This document shows positions 12,583-25,129 of a DNA stretch of 64,000 nt, in pieces. Both the position numbers and the translations under genes were made by a program. The notes beneath the pieces were generated by a model. It was not told where the DNA came from. It did not search any database and saw only the letters and a program-made list of their open reading frames with translations. Numbering within the stretch: the stretch's first letter is position 1; every line of letters begins with the position of its first letter. The stretch comes from Inia geoffrensis (taxonomy: Eukaryota; Chordata; Mammalia; Artiodactyla; Iniidae): positions 85,594,001-85,658,000 of the forward strand of contig CM070903.1 of NCBI GenBank assembly GCA_036417435.1, written 5' to 3'.

Positions 12583-12745
12583 AATCCTGACTGTGCCACT
12601 TGCCAACAGTATGACCAAGAGCAAGTTAATTAATTCATCTGAATCTCAGTCCTAGCATCTGTAAAATGGGCATATCAGAACCTAGTCCACAGGTTTGTGA
12701 AGATTAAATAAAGTTAACGTATGTAAACAGTACTAAATACATGTT
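12581..12745 (+). repeat. MIR
   Basis: The 'tgactgtgccacttgcc', 'catctgtaaaatgggcat', 'gaagattaaataaagttaa' order is the MIR core and 3' part. Confidence 0.8.
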
Positions 12746-13760
12746 GGTTTCCCTTGTCATAAAGCTGGTTCTGCTTTTCCCTTGACCACTTTCCTGGTAG
12801 TATTTTGACTTCTTGAGCAAGATTACCCTGGGAGATCATATTAACTAGATCTTATCCATGAGGACAAGGAAGGGGACTCATACAATGCAATTCTTCTCTT
12901 AGCTCAAGGAAGGGAGTTGGTAGTAATAAAACACATTCAATGAATTATTAGCATTGAACCATTGTAGGTTTCATGAAAACTTTTGAAGAAATTACTGATT
13001 CGAGTCCAAACTGGTATCCTCCTGAAGGATGCCTTAAAAACAGTTAAAATCTTGAAACAAAATGAAGGCTAGAGTTTATTATTAAAAATAGTTTTTTTTT
13101 TTGGTGTCTTCCTTAAATGAAGTCCAGTTTATGGAGCCTAAGCATTGAAATATTTGCTGCCTTACAGTAAGACATTTATGGCAGCATATTTTTCTTGTCA
13201 TATGATTGTCACCTGTTAGACCTCATTGTAATCGTGGACTCATACCCTTGGGTCCAGCTCTTGTTTCCTAAGGCAATATTAAACTTAGGTTAGATATGAA
13301 CTCTCTGCGAAACTCAGTGGTTGAAAAAGTCCCTTCAGAAGTGCAGTATCTGACTGTCCTTCTTTTGACCTTCTCTGTGCATTTTCTTTCTTATCTTGGT
13401 AACCATAGAAATAACTTGGAGAGGTGAAGTTGGCAGAGATCCACGCCTTCACTGCATGGAAGGTGACAGCTGTACTAGTGCTTTGCCAATGACGATTTGA
13501 CAGAAAAGGTGAAGGGTTGGACCTTTAACAGTAGCTATTCTGGCTTTTGCAGGAGTGTGGGAGAAAGAGGGAGGGCGAAGGGCTTACTGTCCCTGCACTC
13601 TTATCTCTCAGTTAAATGCACCCCCATATCCCCTGAGACCCTTCATTTTTCCCTCTACAGGTCACTGATGCCCACACCTACTTGGTCCTTCTCTCCCACT
13701 TAGACTCATTTGTCCTTATCTCCTTCTACTGATCTCTCAGACCCTGTGTCCTCTCTCAAG
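12746..13760. other. Anonymous DNA
   Basis: No gene or repeat recognised. Confidence 0.4.
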
Positions 13761-13945
13761 GTATAGGGTGAATGTGAACTTTGGAATGACAAAGATCTCT
13801 GAGCTAGTGCACCTGATGCTCAATTTTCTGCTCTGTGAAATGGTAATAAAACGTACTTCTTACAATTATTTTGAGGATTAAAAAAAGATGTATTTATGTA
13901 TACATTTCTAGGCATGCAGTATGCATCCTATAAATGTTGGTATAT
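13761..13945 (+). repeat. MIR
   Basis: 'tctgctctgtgaaatggtaa' then 'gaggattaaaaaaagatg' and a 'taggcatgcagtatgcatcc' tail follow the MIR order. Confidence 0.65.
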
Positions 13946-13989
13946 TTCCCTACATATTAATCTTTCTCCTTTGACCATTCCCATGTTCT

Positions 13990-14135
13990 TTTTACCTCTA
14001 AAACTTTACTATTCAAAGTGTGGTTTGAGGACCAGCAACATCTCAGACCCAGCCTGGACAGTATGCATTTTAACAACATCTCCAGGCACTTCAAACGCAT
14101 GTTAAAGCTTGAGAAGCACTGCTGCAAGACAGAGA
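13990..14135 (+). repeat. MER5-like hAT-Charlie element, internally deleted
   Basis: Starts 'ctattcaaagtgtggtttga' and ends 'ttaaagcttgagaagcactg', the MER5-type ends. The middle is shortened. Confidence 0.7.
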
Positions 14136-14165
14136 CTCCTTCTCTCACTATCCTTTTTCTAAAGG

Positions 14166-14360
14166 GGAAAGAATAATGAACTTCACTGATTATGTGCCTG
14201 CTCTGTGTCAGGTGCTGGTTTCTTTGCTGCCATTTCCCTCCTCCTCACTCTGTGAGGTTGGCACTATTTCCCTTTACCTGTGAAGAAATGAAGATGAAGG
14301 AGTTAACGCCCCAGCCCAAGAGCCAGTAGAAACTCAAACTCAAGCCTTTTTGCCTGAACA
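14166..14360 (+). repeat. MIR
   Basis: 'gattatgtgcctgctctgtg', 'ctctgtgaggttggcacta' and 'gtgaagaaatgaagatgaag' follow the MIR order. Confidence 0.65.
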
Positions 14361-15310
14361 CTTTACACTACTTCCAAACTACATGGGTCTACTGGCTTTT
14401 ACTGCTGGAGAAGGAGACAAAAGTGGGGGGAAAAAAAGAAAACGAAAATAAAACAAAACAAAAAGAGAGACATGGAAGCACTAACCTTGAGTTTCTATGA
14501 AATCAATAAAGAACCCCTTTTTTTTTAGACTTATAAGAAACATTTTTAATATCAATTTTAAGTTAGAGAGATGTACAATTTTTGTGTTTTTTAAAAATTT
14601 ATCAGAACGGGAAAGAGAAAAAATTTGAAAACTACTGTTATACAGCAAGTATTAATTTCCAATAAAAATTTACATATTTTCTTAGTAATTCATGTAAAAT
14701 TTTTATCCTAATTATAATGAATCAAAAACATTGCATTTTAAATCATTCCCTATACAAGACGAACCGCCTTGTTGTCTTATGGGTGAGTTGCTACTGCATT
14801 ATCTCTTCAGAACTGGAAACCTGGGTTGAGCTGAAGCTACCTACAGCCAGGTTCCTTCTTTTCCCTGTCTGCATGTCACATAAATGTATGGATAGAAATG
14901 GCAATGGTGATTTTGGTAGTATTGTTTGTTTTTCCTAATTGCTCTCTGTGCTCAGGAGATAAGCGCTGAGAAGAAATGTCCAGAATTCTGTCATGGATTT
15001 GGTACAGATTTTTCCAACTACAGTTGGAGAAATTTTCCTTGAATTCATCTTGTATACCTTATGGTAGACTGAAAGGACCTCTCTTCCATTGGCAGTGAGG
15101 TTTAAATAATTTAATGTATGTAACAGCACATCTCAACTCCAATCTACTTTCCTCACAACATCTCCATTTCTTGCCTGTTCTTCAAACTTTTGCTGCATTT
15201 TGCTGTTCAGCCAAAAGCTTCTGTGACTTCAAATCTGATGACCTCTCTATGTTGTCTTATAATAAAACCCTACATTCAGACTTTAAGCTTCAACTTCTAT
15301 ATTAATTGAA
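14361..15310. other. Anonymous DNA
   Basis: A-rich at 14430-14480. No gene recognised. Confidence 0.4.
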
Positions 15311-16014
15311 TACAGCTATTGCTACAATAATGCTACATAACAAATCACTCATAAACTGAGTGGCATAGGGGCTTCCCTGGTGGCGCAGTAGTTAAGAATC
15401 CGCCTGCCAATGCAGGGGACACGGGTTCGTGTCCTGTTTTGGGAACATCCTACATGCCGCGGAGCAATTAAGCCCCAGCGCCACAACTACTGAGCTTGCG
15501 CTCTAGAGCCCATGTGCCACAACTACTGAAGCCCGTGTGCCTAGAGCCTGTGCTCCGCAACGAGAAGCCACCACAATGAGAAGCCCGCGCACTGCAACGA
15601 AGAGTAGCCCCCGCTCAATGCAACTAGAGAAAGCCCACACACAGCAACAAAGACCCAATGCAGCCAAAAATAATAAATAAATAAATAAATACATTTAAAA
15701 AAAAATAAAAAGCAAACGTTATAAAAAAAAAAACAGTGGCATAAAGCATTAACTCACTTGTCTGTGGGGTCCCTGGATACTTCTGATTCTGCTTATAGGT
15801 GTGAAGATCAACTAGGGCAACTGTACTTCATATATCTTATTCTGGACCCCAGTTTACAGGGGGTGAGGCTGCCTTGAAGCTACCAGGAATATACTATCTA
15901 GAGCATTTTGTTCTCATGTTGGAGGCTGGAAACTGATAGGAATTTTAGGATTTAGAAACTTATCTCTCAAGAAAATGTGGCCTTCCTACCATATATACAA
16001 TATTTCTCTTATTT
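15311..16014 (+). repeat. Ancient interspersed repeat split by a SINE, family not resolved
   Basis: 'tgctacataacaaatcactc ... actgagtggcataaagc' is a widespread old mammalian repeat motif once the SINE at 15368-15734 is removed. A later 'ttggaggctggaaactga' fits. Borders and name are uncertain. Confidence 0.4.
15368..15734 (+). mobile_element. CHR-type SINE
   Basis: The TSD is agtggcata at 15359-15367 and 15735-15743. The tail is compound: (AAAT)n, then a short 'gcaaacgttat', then a second A run. Confidence 0.93.
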
Positions 16015-16580
16015 AAAAAAATTATATATATAATTTTTATTTTATATTGGAGTATAGTTGATTAACGTTGTGTTAGTTTCAGGTGCACAGCAAAGTGATC
16101 CAGTTATACATATATATGTATCAATTCTTTTTCAAATTCTTTTCCCATTAAGGTTATTACAGAATATTGAACAGAGTTTCCTGTGCTATATAGTAGGTCC
16201 TTGTTGGTTACCTACTTTAAATACAGCAGTGTGGGGGACTTCCCTGGTGGTCCAGTGGTTAAGAATCCGCCTTCCAATGCAGGGGACGTGGGCTTGATCC
16301 CTGGTTGGGGAACTAAGATCCCACATGCCATTGGGCAAATAAGCCCGGGTTCCTGCACTCTGGAGCCTGCAGGCCACAACTAGAGAAGCCCGCACGCTGC
16401 AACGAAGACACACGCAGCCAAAATAAATAAATAAAAATAAATAAATATAGCAGTGTGTACATATCAATCCCAAACTACCAATCTATCTCTCTCCCCACAA
16501 CCCCTTCCCCTCTTGTAACCATAATCTCATTCTCTAAGTCTGTGAGTCTGTTTCTGTTTTGTAAATCACTTTCTTGATGC
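16015..16580 (-). mobile_element. L1 3' UTR fragment
   Basis: The minus-strand L1 3' UTR order is visible: 'attggagtatagttgatta', 'agtttcaggtgcacagca', 'gtgctatatagtaggtcct'. A SINE interrupts it at 16234. Confidence 0.85.
16234..16444 (+). mobile_element. CHR/tRNA-Glu-type SINE
   Basis: The TSD is atacagcagtgtg at 16221-16233 and atatagcagtgtg at 16445-16457. Confidence 0.93.
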
Positions 16581-16894
16581 CTGATTCCAGCTGTCCTCAA
16601 TTCTTTTCCAGGCTCCTTGACCTTTATTTGATATTGACATACATTTTGGAAGCTAGTAAATGGTGATAAAATATTCCACAAACATGAAGTGATTATTTAG
16701 TTTTCAGCCTGTTCAGTGAAATGAAGTATCAGCTGATTTGGCACCCAACCCAGCATGTGATTGTGTTGCTTCCTTCATGAGTTTTTTTCAGAGGTATTTT
16801 TTCTCTTGACTAGATTGTACGATTGTAACTATCAAAGTCAATAAACTGTTCCAATTTACCAATTTCTTGTTTGTTACCTATTTTTCTATACTTT

Positions 16895-17103
16895 TTTTTT
16901 TTTTTTTTTTTTTGCGGTATGCGGGGCTCCCACTGTTGTGGCCTCTCCCGCTGCAGAGCACAGGCTCCGGACGCGCAGGCTCAGCGGCCATGCTCACAGG
17001 TCCAGCCGCTCCGCGGCATGTGGGATCCTCCCGGACCGGGGCACGAACCCGTGTCCCCTGCATCGGTAGGTGGACTCTCTACCACTGCACCACCAGGGAA
17101 GCC
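16895..17103 (-). mobile_element. CHR-type SINE
   Basis: The T run at about 16891-16912 is the tail. The TSD is ctatttttctatacttt at 16878-16894 and ctatttttccatacttt at 17104-17120. Confidence 0.95.
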
Positions 17104-17120
17104 CTATTTTTCCATACTTT

Positions 17121-18126
17121 GAAGCTTAATTCATTAGACAACATACCATAACCTGCCAGAAATGGGATGATAACTGCTCCCAGTAAGTAATTATTTAAAA
17201 CCTCTCCACCCCACTTACTCATGTAAACTTGTTAAAACATCATTATGTAAGGGGGGATGATTATCTGAATTCATCCCTTACGGACACCAAAATTGGGAGA
17301 GTCAGGTGGTGGTAGTCATCCATTCCAGATACCTATCTGTTGTGGGAATGAATTTTGGTTCACAAACAGCTGTGCAGGAAATATCACATTTCTCTATTTT
17401 CCCTAAATCAACTGAAATCTGACTCTGAGGCCCCATCCTGCAGAACAGGCAGAGAATTCACTCACTTGCCACAGAACTGTGCTGAGATTCTGGGGAGATA
17501 TGGACCACTCTGGTCACTGACCAATGGCCCACCCTGGCTTCTGCTGCCAGGCCTGTGTCTCATCAGCATGGTCTGAGGGCATAGCTGCTTCTGGACCATG
17601 CCTGGGGAAGGAGAATCCTGGGAGAGCTTGGGGACCCTGTGTCCAGGGTCTGTCCTTAGGAGCACTATAGGCCTTTCTCTCGGAGGCCCTGCCTCATCCT
17701 GTGGCTCTGCGGTTAAGTGATGCAGCTGGTCCCTGGTGCTCCAGAGAATCCTCTGACTTCTGTCCCCTGTCCAGTCTCCCAGAATCTCGGCTCTCTCTCT
17801 TTTCTGATTTTAAAAATGCTTTCCTCTCTCGTCTTCCCCTCTTGGACACCCATGATTATGTCATTTATGGGCTTAGGTTTCTCAAAAGATCAGAAGAGCA
17901 GAAGAGCCTCTGATTTCATATGTACATGCTTTCAGTTCTGTCAAAATTCCTAAGGTGAGAAATTACAAAGGACCTTCCTTCTTGCTTGAGACTGAAAAGA
18001 CAGGACGACTGGGTAAATTAGAATTAAAAAAAAATTATCCTTACACAGGTCTATACCAGTCCCGCAAAGACGTTTTTATCTTGGGATTTTTGTGAAGACA
18101 ATAAAGGCATTTATGTTTGATTAAAG
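17121..18126. other. Anonymous DNA
   Basis: Locally GC-richer (17.4-17.8 kb), with frames up to 78 residues on both strands but no familiar protein, consensus splice pair or CpG island. Confidence 0.4.
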
Positions 18127-18137
18127 TCTACTTTGGG

Positions 18138-18398
18138 GACTTCCCTGGTGACCCCGTTGTTAAGAATCCGCCTGCTAATGCAGGGGACATGGGCTCAGTC
18201 CCTGGTCCAGGAAGACCCCACATGCCTCAGGGCAACTAAGCTTGTGCACCACAACTACTGAGCCCGCACACCTAGAGCCAGTGCTCCACAACAAGAGAAG
18301 CCACCGCAATGAGAGGCTTGCACGCTGCAATGAAGAGTAGCCCCCACTCGCAGCAACTAGAGAAAGCCCGCACCCAGCAATGAAGACCCAGCGCAGCC

Positions 18399-18426
<28 letters not shown>
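18138..18426 (+). mobile_element. CHR-type SINE
   Basis: The TSD is tctactttggg at 18127-18137 and 18427-18437 (exact). It has an A tail of about 27 nt. Confidence 0.95.
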
Positions 18427-18429
<3 letters not shown>

Positions 18430-18437
18430 ACTTTGGG

Positions 18438-19231
18438 ATGAAAACTCTATACGCTTTACTGTAAACTACACTAAAGATAAATATATGATTCTGATATAAA
18501 TTTCCAGTGGCTGCCTCCTGGAACTGGGAAGAACTTGGAGCCCAGGTTTAGGTCTGATCTGTGTTCCCTTGTGGCATTTCCTCTCCTACTTTGGTTCACG
18601 GGGGCATTTCAAACTTCATACTTTAGAAAGAGACATTCTTTACTAGCTGCCTAAGGGGAACACAGATTCCCAAACCATTTTCCCTGTAATATCATTAAAT
18701 ATTCCTCCTGTTCTACATATACATCATGTATGATAATATAAATATTATCATCCTGTTTTTGATTCATGGATTTAACATTTTATCTTTTTTCTTTGAATGT
18801 ACTAATCATAGTCTTTTTGCAATTTGTTTGTGCCCTGCAGGATTCTCTAGCACAGGAAACTAAGTTATATATATATATATATATATATATGTATTTCCAA
18901 ATAGATAATCATATTTTTAGGTTTGTGTATCTTAAGTTTGTATTTCAGGTATATTAAATAAAGATCCATGTATAGATTGATTTTAAGGCATTTAACTAGA
19001 TAACTTGAAGGTGAAAATCATTTTAAAAGGAGAATATGCTGTTTTCCCAGAGTGAACTTATTAGTTCACTAATAAAAACCAGTTTATGCAAATGATGTGC
19101 TCCTGAGATGTGTGATGCACAATTTTATAAATTATGTCATATTTTTAAAGTATTAAGATATGTTGATAAAATTCTTTTAGGAAACCCTTTTTGAAAGTGG
19201 AGAGTTGATCGATAATTTATCTCTTTTGAGT
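18438..19231. other. Anonymous AT-rich DNA
   Basis: Nothing recognised apart from the (TA)n tract annotated separately. Confidence 0.4.
18865..18890. repeat. (TA)n microsatellite
   Basis: About 13 uninterrupted TA units. Confidence 0.95.
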
Positions 19232-19470
19232 ATGATGAGGTGGTGAATAACACAGGCTCAGAAATTGGACTCTACAGTTTTGAATCCTGCCTTCACAACT
19301 TCTGTGTGATGTTGAACAAACTACTTAACCTCTCAGACTCTCCATAAAATGAGGATAATAATATCTACTTCACAGGGTTGTTGCAGGGACAGAATGAAAA
19401 AATACATGTAAATCACTTAGAACTATGCCTGACACATATTTAGTACTTAGTAAATGCTAGCTACTATTTA
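19232..19470 (+). repeat. MIR, well preserved
   Basis: Nearly full MIR: 'gaatcctgccttcacaactt', 'acttaacctctcagactctc', 'catgtaaatcacttagaac' and the 'cctgacacatatttagtac' tail. Confidence 0.9.
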
Positions 19471-20029
19471 TATTTTAACAATAGAATGAGGCACCACTGT
19501 AAACTATCATGGTATGTAATCCATCCCACCAATTATTTATAGATAACTGTTACTTATTCTTTTGTTAAAAAGTATTGCATATGATGTCTATGACATATTT
19601 GCTGCTTATAATAATGAAACTTCAGAAAATTCACTGTGTGTTATCAAATGTGATTGTCTCGAACAATTACTGAGTATGATCTCAATCATCAGAGTGAAAA
19701 AACGTTACCATGAAATCACATGGGACTCTGAGACTCTCTGATACACATGCACCCCTTACAACACCTACACAGTGACATACATGCAAAAGGTGCTGCTTGC
19801 CTCAATGTTTGCATGCAAGAACAAACAAGAAATGTGTGTCTCTGAAATAAAATGTTAACTTTTCATGCCAATATAGGTATTTATTGTTTGTGGGAACATC
19901 ATTTAATAGATAGGTATTAACACTTTTACAATTGGTTACTTAGGATACTGTATTTTTAACTCAGCATCAGTCAGTTTTTCTGAAATGTGATATATTTTCT
20001 TCCTCCTTTAATATTTGTACTAATAACAA
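19471..20029. other. Anonymous AT-rich DNA
   Basis: Nothing recognised. Confidence 0.4.
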
Positions 20030-20250
20030 TGGTACCTAACATTCATTGACCAGTTACTACATGCCTGTGCTTTCTTTGTATTAACTTGGAACAGCCTGAT
20101 GAGCTGGATACTCATTATTTCCATTTTATAGGTAAGGCACAGAAGTTTGAATAGCTTGACTAAGTTAATAGCTAGTGCGTGGTGGAGCCTAGATTTGGAC
20201 CGGTAATCTCTAGCATCAACTCAGTTTAACCATTGTACCATACTATACAC
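20030..20250 (+). repeat. MIR
   Basis: 'cattgaccagttactacatg', 'ttccattttataggtaagg' and 'gtggagcctagatttggac' follow the MIR order. Confidence 0.85.
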
Positions 20251-20392
20251 TAAGTTATATATTAGTGTGTTAAATGTATAATGTTCTACAAAATGCCTGA
20301 CAGGGGTTTGCATTTGTCATTGGTTGATTTTAAATCAAGTGAAAATTAGAAGTGTGACTCTGAGACTGTGTTAAAGTGAACTTTATAACATT

Positions 20393-20723
20393 AAAAAAAT
20401 AAATTTACTTATTTTATTTTTATTTTTGGCTGCGTTGGGTCTTCATTGCTGCGCGCGGGCTTTCTCTAGTTGTGGTGAGTGAGGGCTACTCTTCGTTGCA
20501 GTGAGCTTCTCACTGCAGTGGCTTCTCTTGTTGCGGAGCACGGGCTCTAGGCACATGGGCTTCAGTGGTTGTGGCTCATGGGCTCTAGAGCGCAGGCCTA
20601 GTAGTTGTGGTGCATGGGCTTAGTTGCTCCACGGCATGTGGGTTCTTCCTGGACCAGGGCTCGAACCCACGTCCCCTGCGTTGGCAGGTGGATTCTTAAC
20701 CACTGTGCCACAAGGGAAGCCCC
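20393..20723 (-). mobile_element. CHR-type SINE
   Basis: Long-form SINE with a left (TTTA)n-type tail. The TSD is tataacatt at 20384-20392 and 20724-20732. Confidence 0.93.
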
Positions 20724-20732
20724 TATAACATT

Positions 20733-21779
20733 TTTGTAAAATATTTTATATAGAAGTATACCTTATCCAGTTAACATAGATTTTGTTTTTTTAAGCTCTA
20801 AGTTGGTTCTTTAAAGTGAATTTTTTAAAAGCCCTTTTTTAAAGAAAAAAAAAACAGGTATAATGAAGCTCACTTTGACAAGAAATATGTTGACTGAGAC
20901 TGTGAAAATAATAAAAATGGTACCTTACATTTGTCTAATGTTTTATTTTTTAAATGTTTATAGGTGTTGAATTCGCTATTACAGGAGGAGCAAATCTTTA
21001 CTTTGCAAAAAAGATCCAGCATTTTCTGAGAATTACATTATCACATTCACTTGACTAATGAGCTCCTTAAAGCTTTATAAATATTATCCACTATCCTCTG
21101 GCAGCAGCAGCAGCAAAAAAAAAAAAAAAAAAAAGTCACTGAGTTACTGGCCTCGGGAATGCTGGTCTGATAGGGGAACGTTTACTCTCTCGTTAATTTC
21201 AAGACGCTTTTAAAAATAGTGATGTGGAAGTTACCTATTAGTTAATACAGGAATCAACCTTATCCTTTGCTTCATTCATTAGAACTCCATTTGGTGGAAA
21301 ACTTTGTCCTGTGAAGCTTGAGCTCTGATGAAAAGTCTCCAAGGCACTTACTTTCATATCTCAAGTCATCTGGGTAAATTTTGAAGTGCGGTTTGGTATT
21401 AGATTAGTGGTAAAAATATCCCTTATCTGCAAGCTTGTATGCTGTTTCCATTCCCATTATAATTGTCCTTGTCAGAGGTCTGTTCCTGCCCTTTCTAGAG
21501 TAGCCCCACAGACATGTGGTAACTCAAGACAGTCCCTAAATCCTTCCTCTGTTCTTCTCTTTCTCCCTTTCCCTCTCCCTCCCTCCCTTTCTTCCTTTTC
21601 ACCAGCACTTTCCACTTACTGTTTTTTATCCTTCCTACAGGGCCACACAAAATAAATCCACTCCGTCCTTGGACTTATTGTCCTACAACTAACTGGAGGC
21701 AATTATTATCTTTATTCACATCCCTCCATCTAAGATTGAAGAATCACTCTATATTAAAGGGTATAGGATCCGTCAAGCT
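20733..21779. other. Anonymous DNA with small simple repeats
   Basis: Holds a short (CAG)n plus A run at about 21103-21134 and a CT-rich tract at about 21550-21600. No gene recognised. Confidence 0.45.
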
Positions 21780-21995
21780 TTCTTTAGAAACTAGTATTAG
21801 CCAATGTTTATTGAGCACCTACTGTGTGCCAGGCAGGATACCTACACCATTTCTAATCCTTACAACCTTGCTAGATGAATTAATGATAGCCAGTACTCAC
21901 ACAGCCTTTACCATCAACTCATCTAAGATATGGTAAACACAAGTAAAGCTCTTATAATAGTGGCTGACACACAGTAACATTCAATTAACTGTTTT
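21780..21995 (+). repeat. MIR
   Basis: 'gtttattgagcacctactgt' and 'gtgccaggcaggatacctac' are the MIR core. A possible tail is at 21960-21990. Confidence 0.75.
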
Positions 21996-23586
21996 TATAT
22001 CTTCTTGTGCTTCTGCAAGCATCTGGAGAATTTTTAACTCCATTACGGTATTCTACATTTATCCCTTTTTTTTTTTTTTTAATTTCAACGTGATAGAATT
22101 AACCTGAGGAAAACTTTTGGCTCCTTTTATTGGTTTACTATTTCTCCTGGCTTTGTATTAACCACTTATTTTGGTCCTTAAAGTCACTCAAACGAATGAT
22201 AAAAGATCAAGGATGGAGGCCTGCAGTTTTGAAAAACTTCAGTTTATTCTGGGCCAGGCCTTCCTTGCACAGTTCTCTGAGGTCTGTTTCTTCTGTGGAA
22301 GAAACACTATCCTGCACAGGGGGAATGGCACCTGAAAGTGGAGTTTCAGCTCTAACAGGAGAACACTAAAAACATCGCTCTGGCGTGCTTTCCATGTATT
22401 AAAATTCATCTTGAAAAAAACCCTGCCATTTTTCGCAGCTCAGTTATAGGGAAGGAGAAAGAGCAGATGGCCGTGGCGATCAGGGGTGGGGTGGCTGGGT
22501 CAGCTGCCACTCCAGCCTGGGAACGGGTACCGGTCGGCATGTGCTGTTTGGGGAACACCACTTAGGGAACGGGCATTAGAATCCTACCACTGGCCAGGTA
22601 GGGTACTGCATTTTAGCTCAGCATTGCTTTCTGACCTCCACATCAGCTGGGATTTTTGACCAGTTCTCTTGGGCTGACACTTCTTTGAACTGGGAAGGAC
22701 TTGTGGAACTAGTCTAGGTGGTTAGAGAAGCCTCAGCAGTGGGACAGCTGTGGCTGCCGATCTGGAATGCTCCCCCTTTGGGGAGGGAAGTGCTCTGGAG
22801 TATAGAGTGCTCGGTCCGATTAGGGAACGTGAGAAGAAGCCTGCGGGAAGGAGATCTAGGATTTTATCTCTGTGTGCTACACCCAATCTCAAGAGGTACC
22901 GGGAGCTGTTCTTGCCCTAAAGATGACTGTATCAGCTCCCCAACTCCTTCTTTTCTATTTTTCCACATATAACTTCAGCCTGACTCAGAGAGGGTTAAGC
23001 TGCCTTCCAAAGCACACAGGTCACTCCTATTCACAAAATGTCAAGGCCAGAGCAGAGCTGAAAATATATTCAGTGTAGGTTTTAGTAAAATATATTTACA
23101 TGGTTCACTGTCACTTCTATGGGTAATGTTGTTGCTAGCCATTCCAGTGTAGGAAATGGAATGGCTTCAAAGAACATTCCTACCAACCTCCGTGCTGACT
23201 CACATGTCATTCTCCACCCAATAGTGCAGGGCCAACTGGGTCATTACACACCAGAAGGATTGAGGGCTTTAAGAGGGACATCTCCAAAAGACGGAGTTTC
23301 TAGAATATTAAATAGCTTACAAACTCATGCCCACTAAAAAAACAGTGATCACATTCTTATCATGAGATGTGTATGTTCCACAGAGACCAGTACCAGTGGC
23401 AGCGTGTCGTGGAGGAAAAACAAGGTTTAAAATATTAGGAGCCAGAAGCCTAGTCTATGAAAAAATTTTCTGAATCTGATAAACCATAAGTAGAAAAAAA
23501 GTCTGATAATAGAGCTTTTCTCAAATTTGACAGCATCCTAAATATTTACATGACATTATCAAATATGAGTTGTGAAGCTAAAATAA
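21996..23586. other. Anonymous DNA
   Basis: No gene recognised. Frames of up to 84 residues show no domain. Confidence 0.4.
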
Positions 23587-23594
23587 GTTCTGCA

Positions 23595-23772
23595 GGGATT
23601 TCGCTGGTGGTCCAGTGGTCAAGACTCCCAATGCAGGGGGCCCAGCTTCGATCCCTGGTCAGGGAACTAGATCCCACAGGCCGCAATGAAGGTCTCGCAC
23701 GGGGCCAGGAAGATCCTGCGTGCCGCAACTAAGACATGGTGCAGCCAAATAAATAAACATTAAAAAAAAAAT
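23595..23772 (+). mobile_element. tRNA-derived SINE, short form
   Basis: The TSD is gttctgca at 23587-23594 and 23773-23780. The body is shortened relative to the other copies. Confidence 0.9.
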
Positions 23773-23780
23773 GTTCTGCA

Positions 23781-24367
23781 ATATATCAATAGTAAGAGCA
23801 AAAAGCTTCAAACACTGAATTATCTTTTTATTTTCTTTATAGGAAATATTACGAAATAATTGTCAAATGAAGATGTGATGAAAGACTATACAGCCAAAAA
23901 TGTTCTAAACAAGTAAATATTATAGAGGGGTGCCAGGCAGTTAATCAACAAAAATACTGTTGCTTTTTGGACCTTGTGATTTTGTGACATATCAATTTTT
24001 CAAAATTTGTAATTGCTTGTAATTTATTTTTTCATTCCAAATAAATATTCCTTTCCATACCAGCTTTTTCTGTCTTTACTGATCTTTTGGTTACATGTCC
24101 ACAATCTGACAACAGATACTGTGTCCTGCTTCCGGCCAGATCATAGTCAATAAATGTTAATCTAGTGAATAAAAGCATAGATCATTGCAATCTGGAGGGT
24201 TAGGTGGACCCGAAAGAGAGTGGACTAATCTTGGGTTTGGAGGATGGATAGAATTTGAAGAGTTGAGAGGGGTAGTGGCATTAGCAAAGATGTAAAGATA
24301 GGAAGACCATGGAAAGATCAGAGAATAACAAATAGATAGGATTAAGCTCAAAAAACTTGTAACTCTG
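23781..24367. other. Anonymous AT-rich DNA
   Basis: Nothing recognised. Confidence 0.4.
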
Positions 24368-24505
24368 TGAGGTGATGGAGATGTTAACTAACCTTATTGT
24401 GGTAATCATTTTGCAATACGTGCTTATATAAAATCACTATGTTATGCATTTCAACCTACGCAGTGTTATTTGTCAATTATATCTCAATAAAGCTGGGGGA
24501 AAAAG
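24368..24505 (+). repeat. Old L1 3' terminus
   Basis: 'gatggagatgttaactaacc', 'ggtaatcattttgcaatacg' and the terminal 'caattatatctcaataaagc' with a short A tail match an older L1 3' end. Confidence 0.75.
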
Positions 24506-25129
24506 ATTGGCTCAACTGAAAGGCTTGTGTTGAATAAGGGGTGAGCAAAAAGGAAAGGAAGTTTTAGGCTACATTAAGGTAGAAGGATCTAGAATGTCAG
24601 ACTAAGGGAATTTAATTGTACTGTACAGTCAAGGGACAGTGTATTGGACATCTGTTGCCTCTGCTTACAGATAAGCTCATCCCCTCACCTTGTAATAGCA
24701 CCTTTATTTTCTATGGAACCATGCTTTTCCCACTCTTACTCTATGTAGGTTGGATGGGTTGACGTCACCCCAGGCTCTAGGGATGGGTCCATGACCCAGG
24801 TCTTGCATATCAGAGTCTGTGTTAGGACTTCTGCTGGACTGTTGAGAAAGAGTCCTCTCTTTCTGCTAATGATGCTACTTTTCTTCAGTATAAGTCTGCA
24901 GGTAGTGGTAGCTGTTTTGTCACCCTTAGGAAGAGTGTGCCTGAGAGTGAAGCCAACCCATAGCCAAGAGATGAAGGGAGAGAGACTCTCAGTGATGTCA
25001 CTTGATACCTAGACACTTGGGCAACCATGATTGAAGGCAGATACCCTTGGCCTTTCCAGTAAGGTGTAAACCAATACATTTCTTTTTTAATTTGTCAGTA
25101 GGAACTGGGTTCTTTTATCTGCAACAGGA
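24506..25129. other. Anonymous DNA
   Basis: Nothing recognised. Confidence 0.4.

Noticed and set aside
15368..18426. CRISPR-like repeated units
   Set aside because: The repeats are dispersed SINEs with tRNA heads, A tails and TSDs in a mammalian genome, with no short regularly spaced direct repeats.
21550..21600. Regulatory polypyrimidine tract or promoter
   Set aside because: It is a simple CT-rich stretch with no TATA, CpG island or adjacent gene to support a promoter call.
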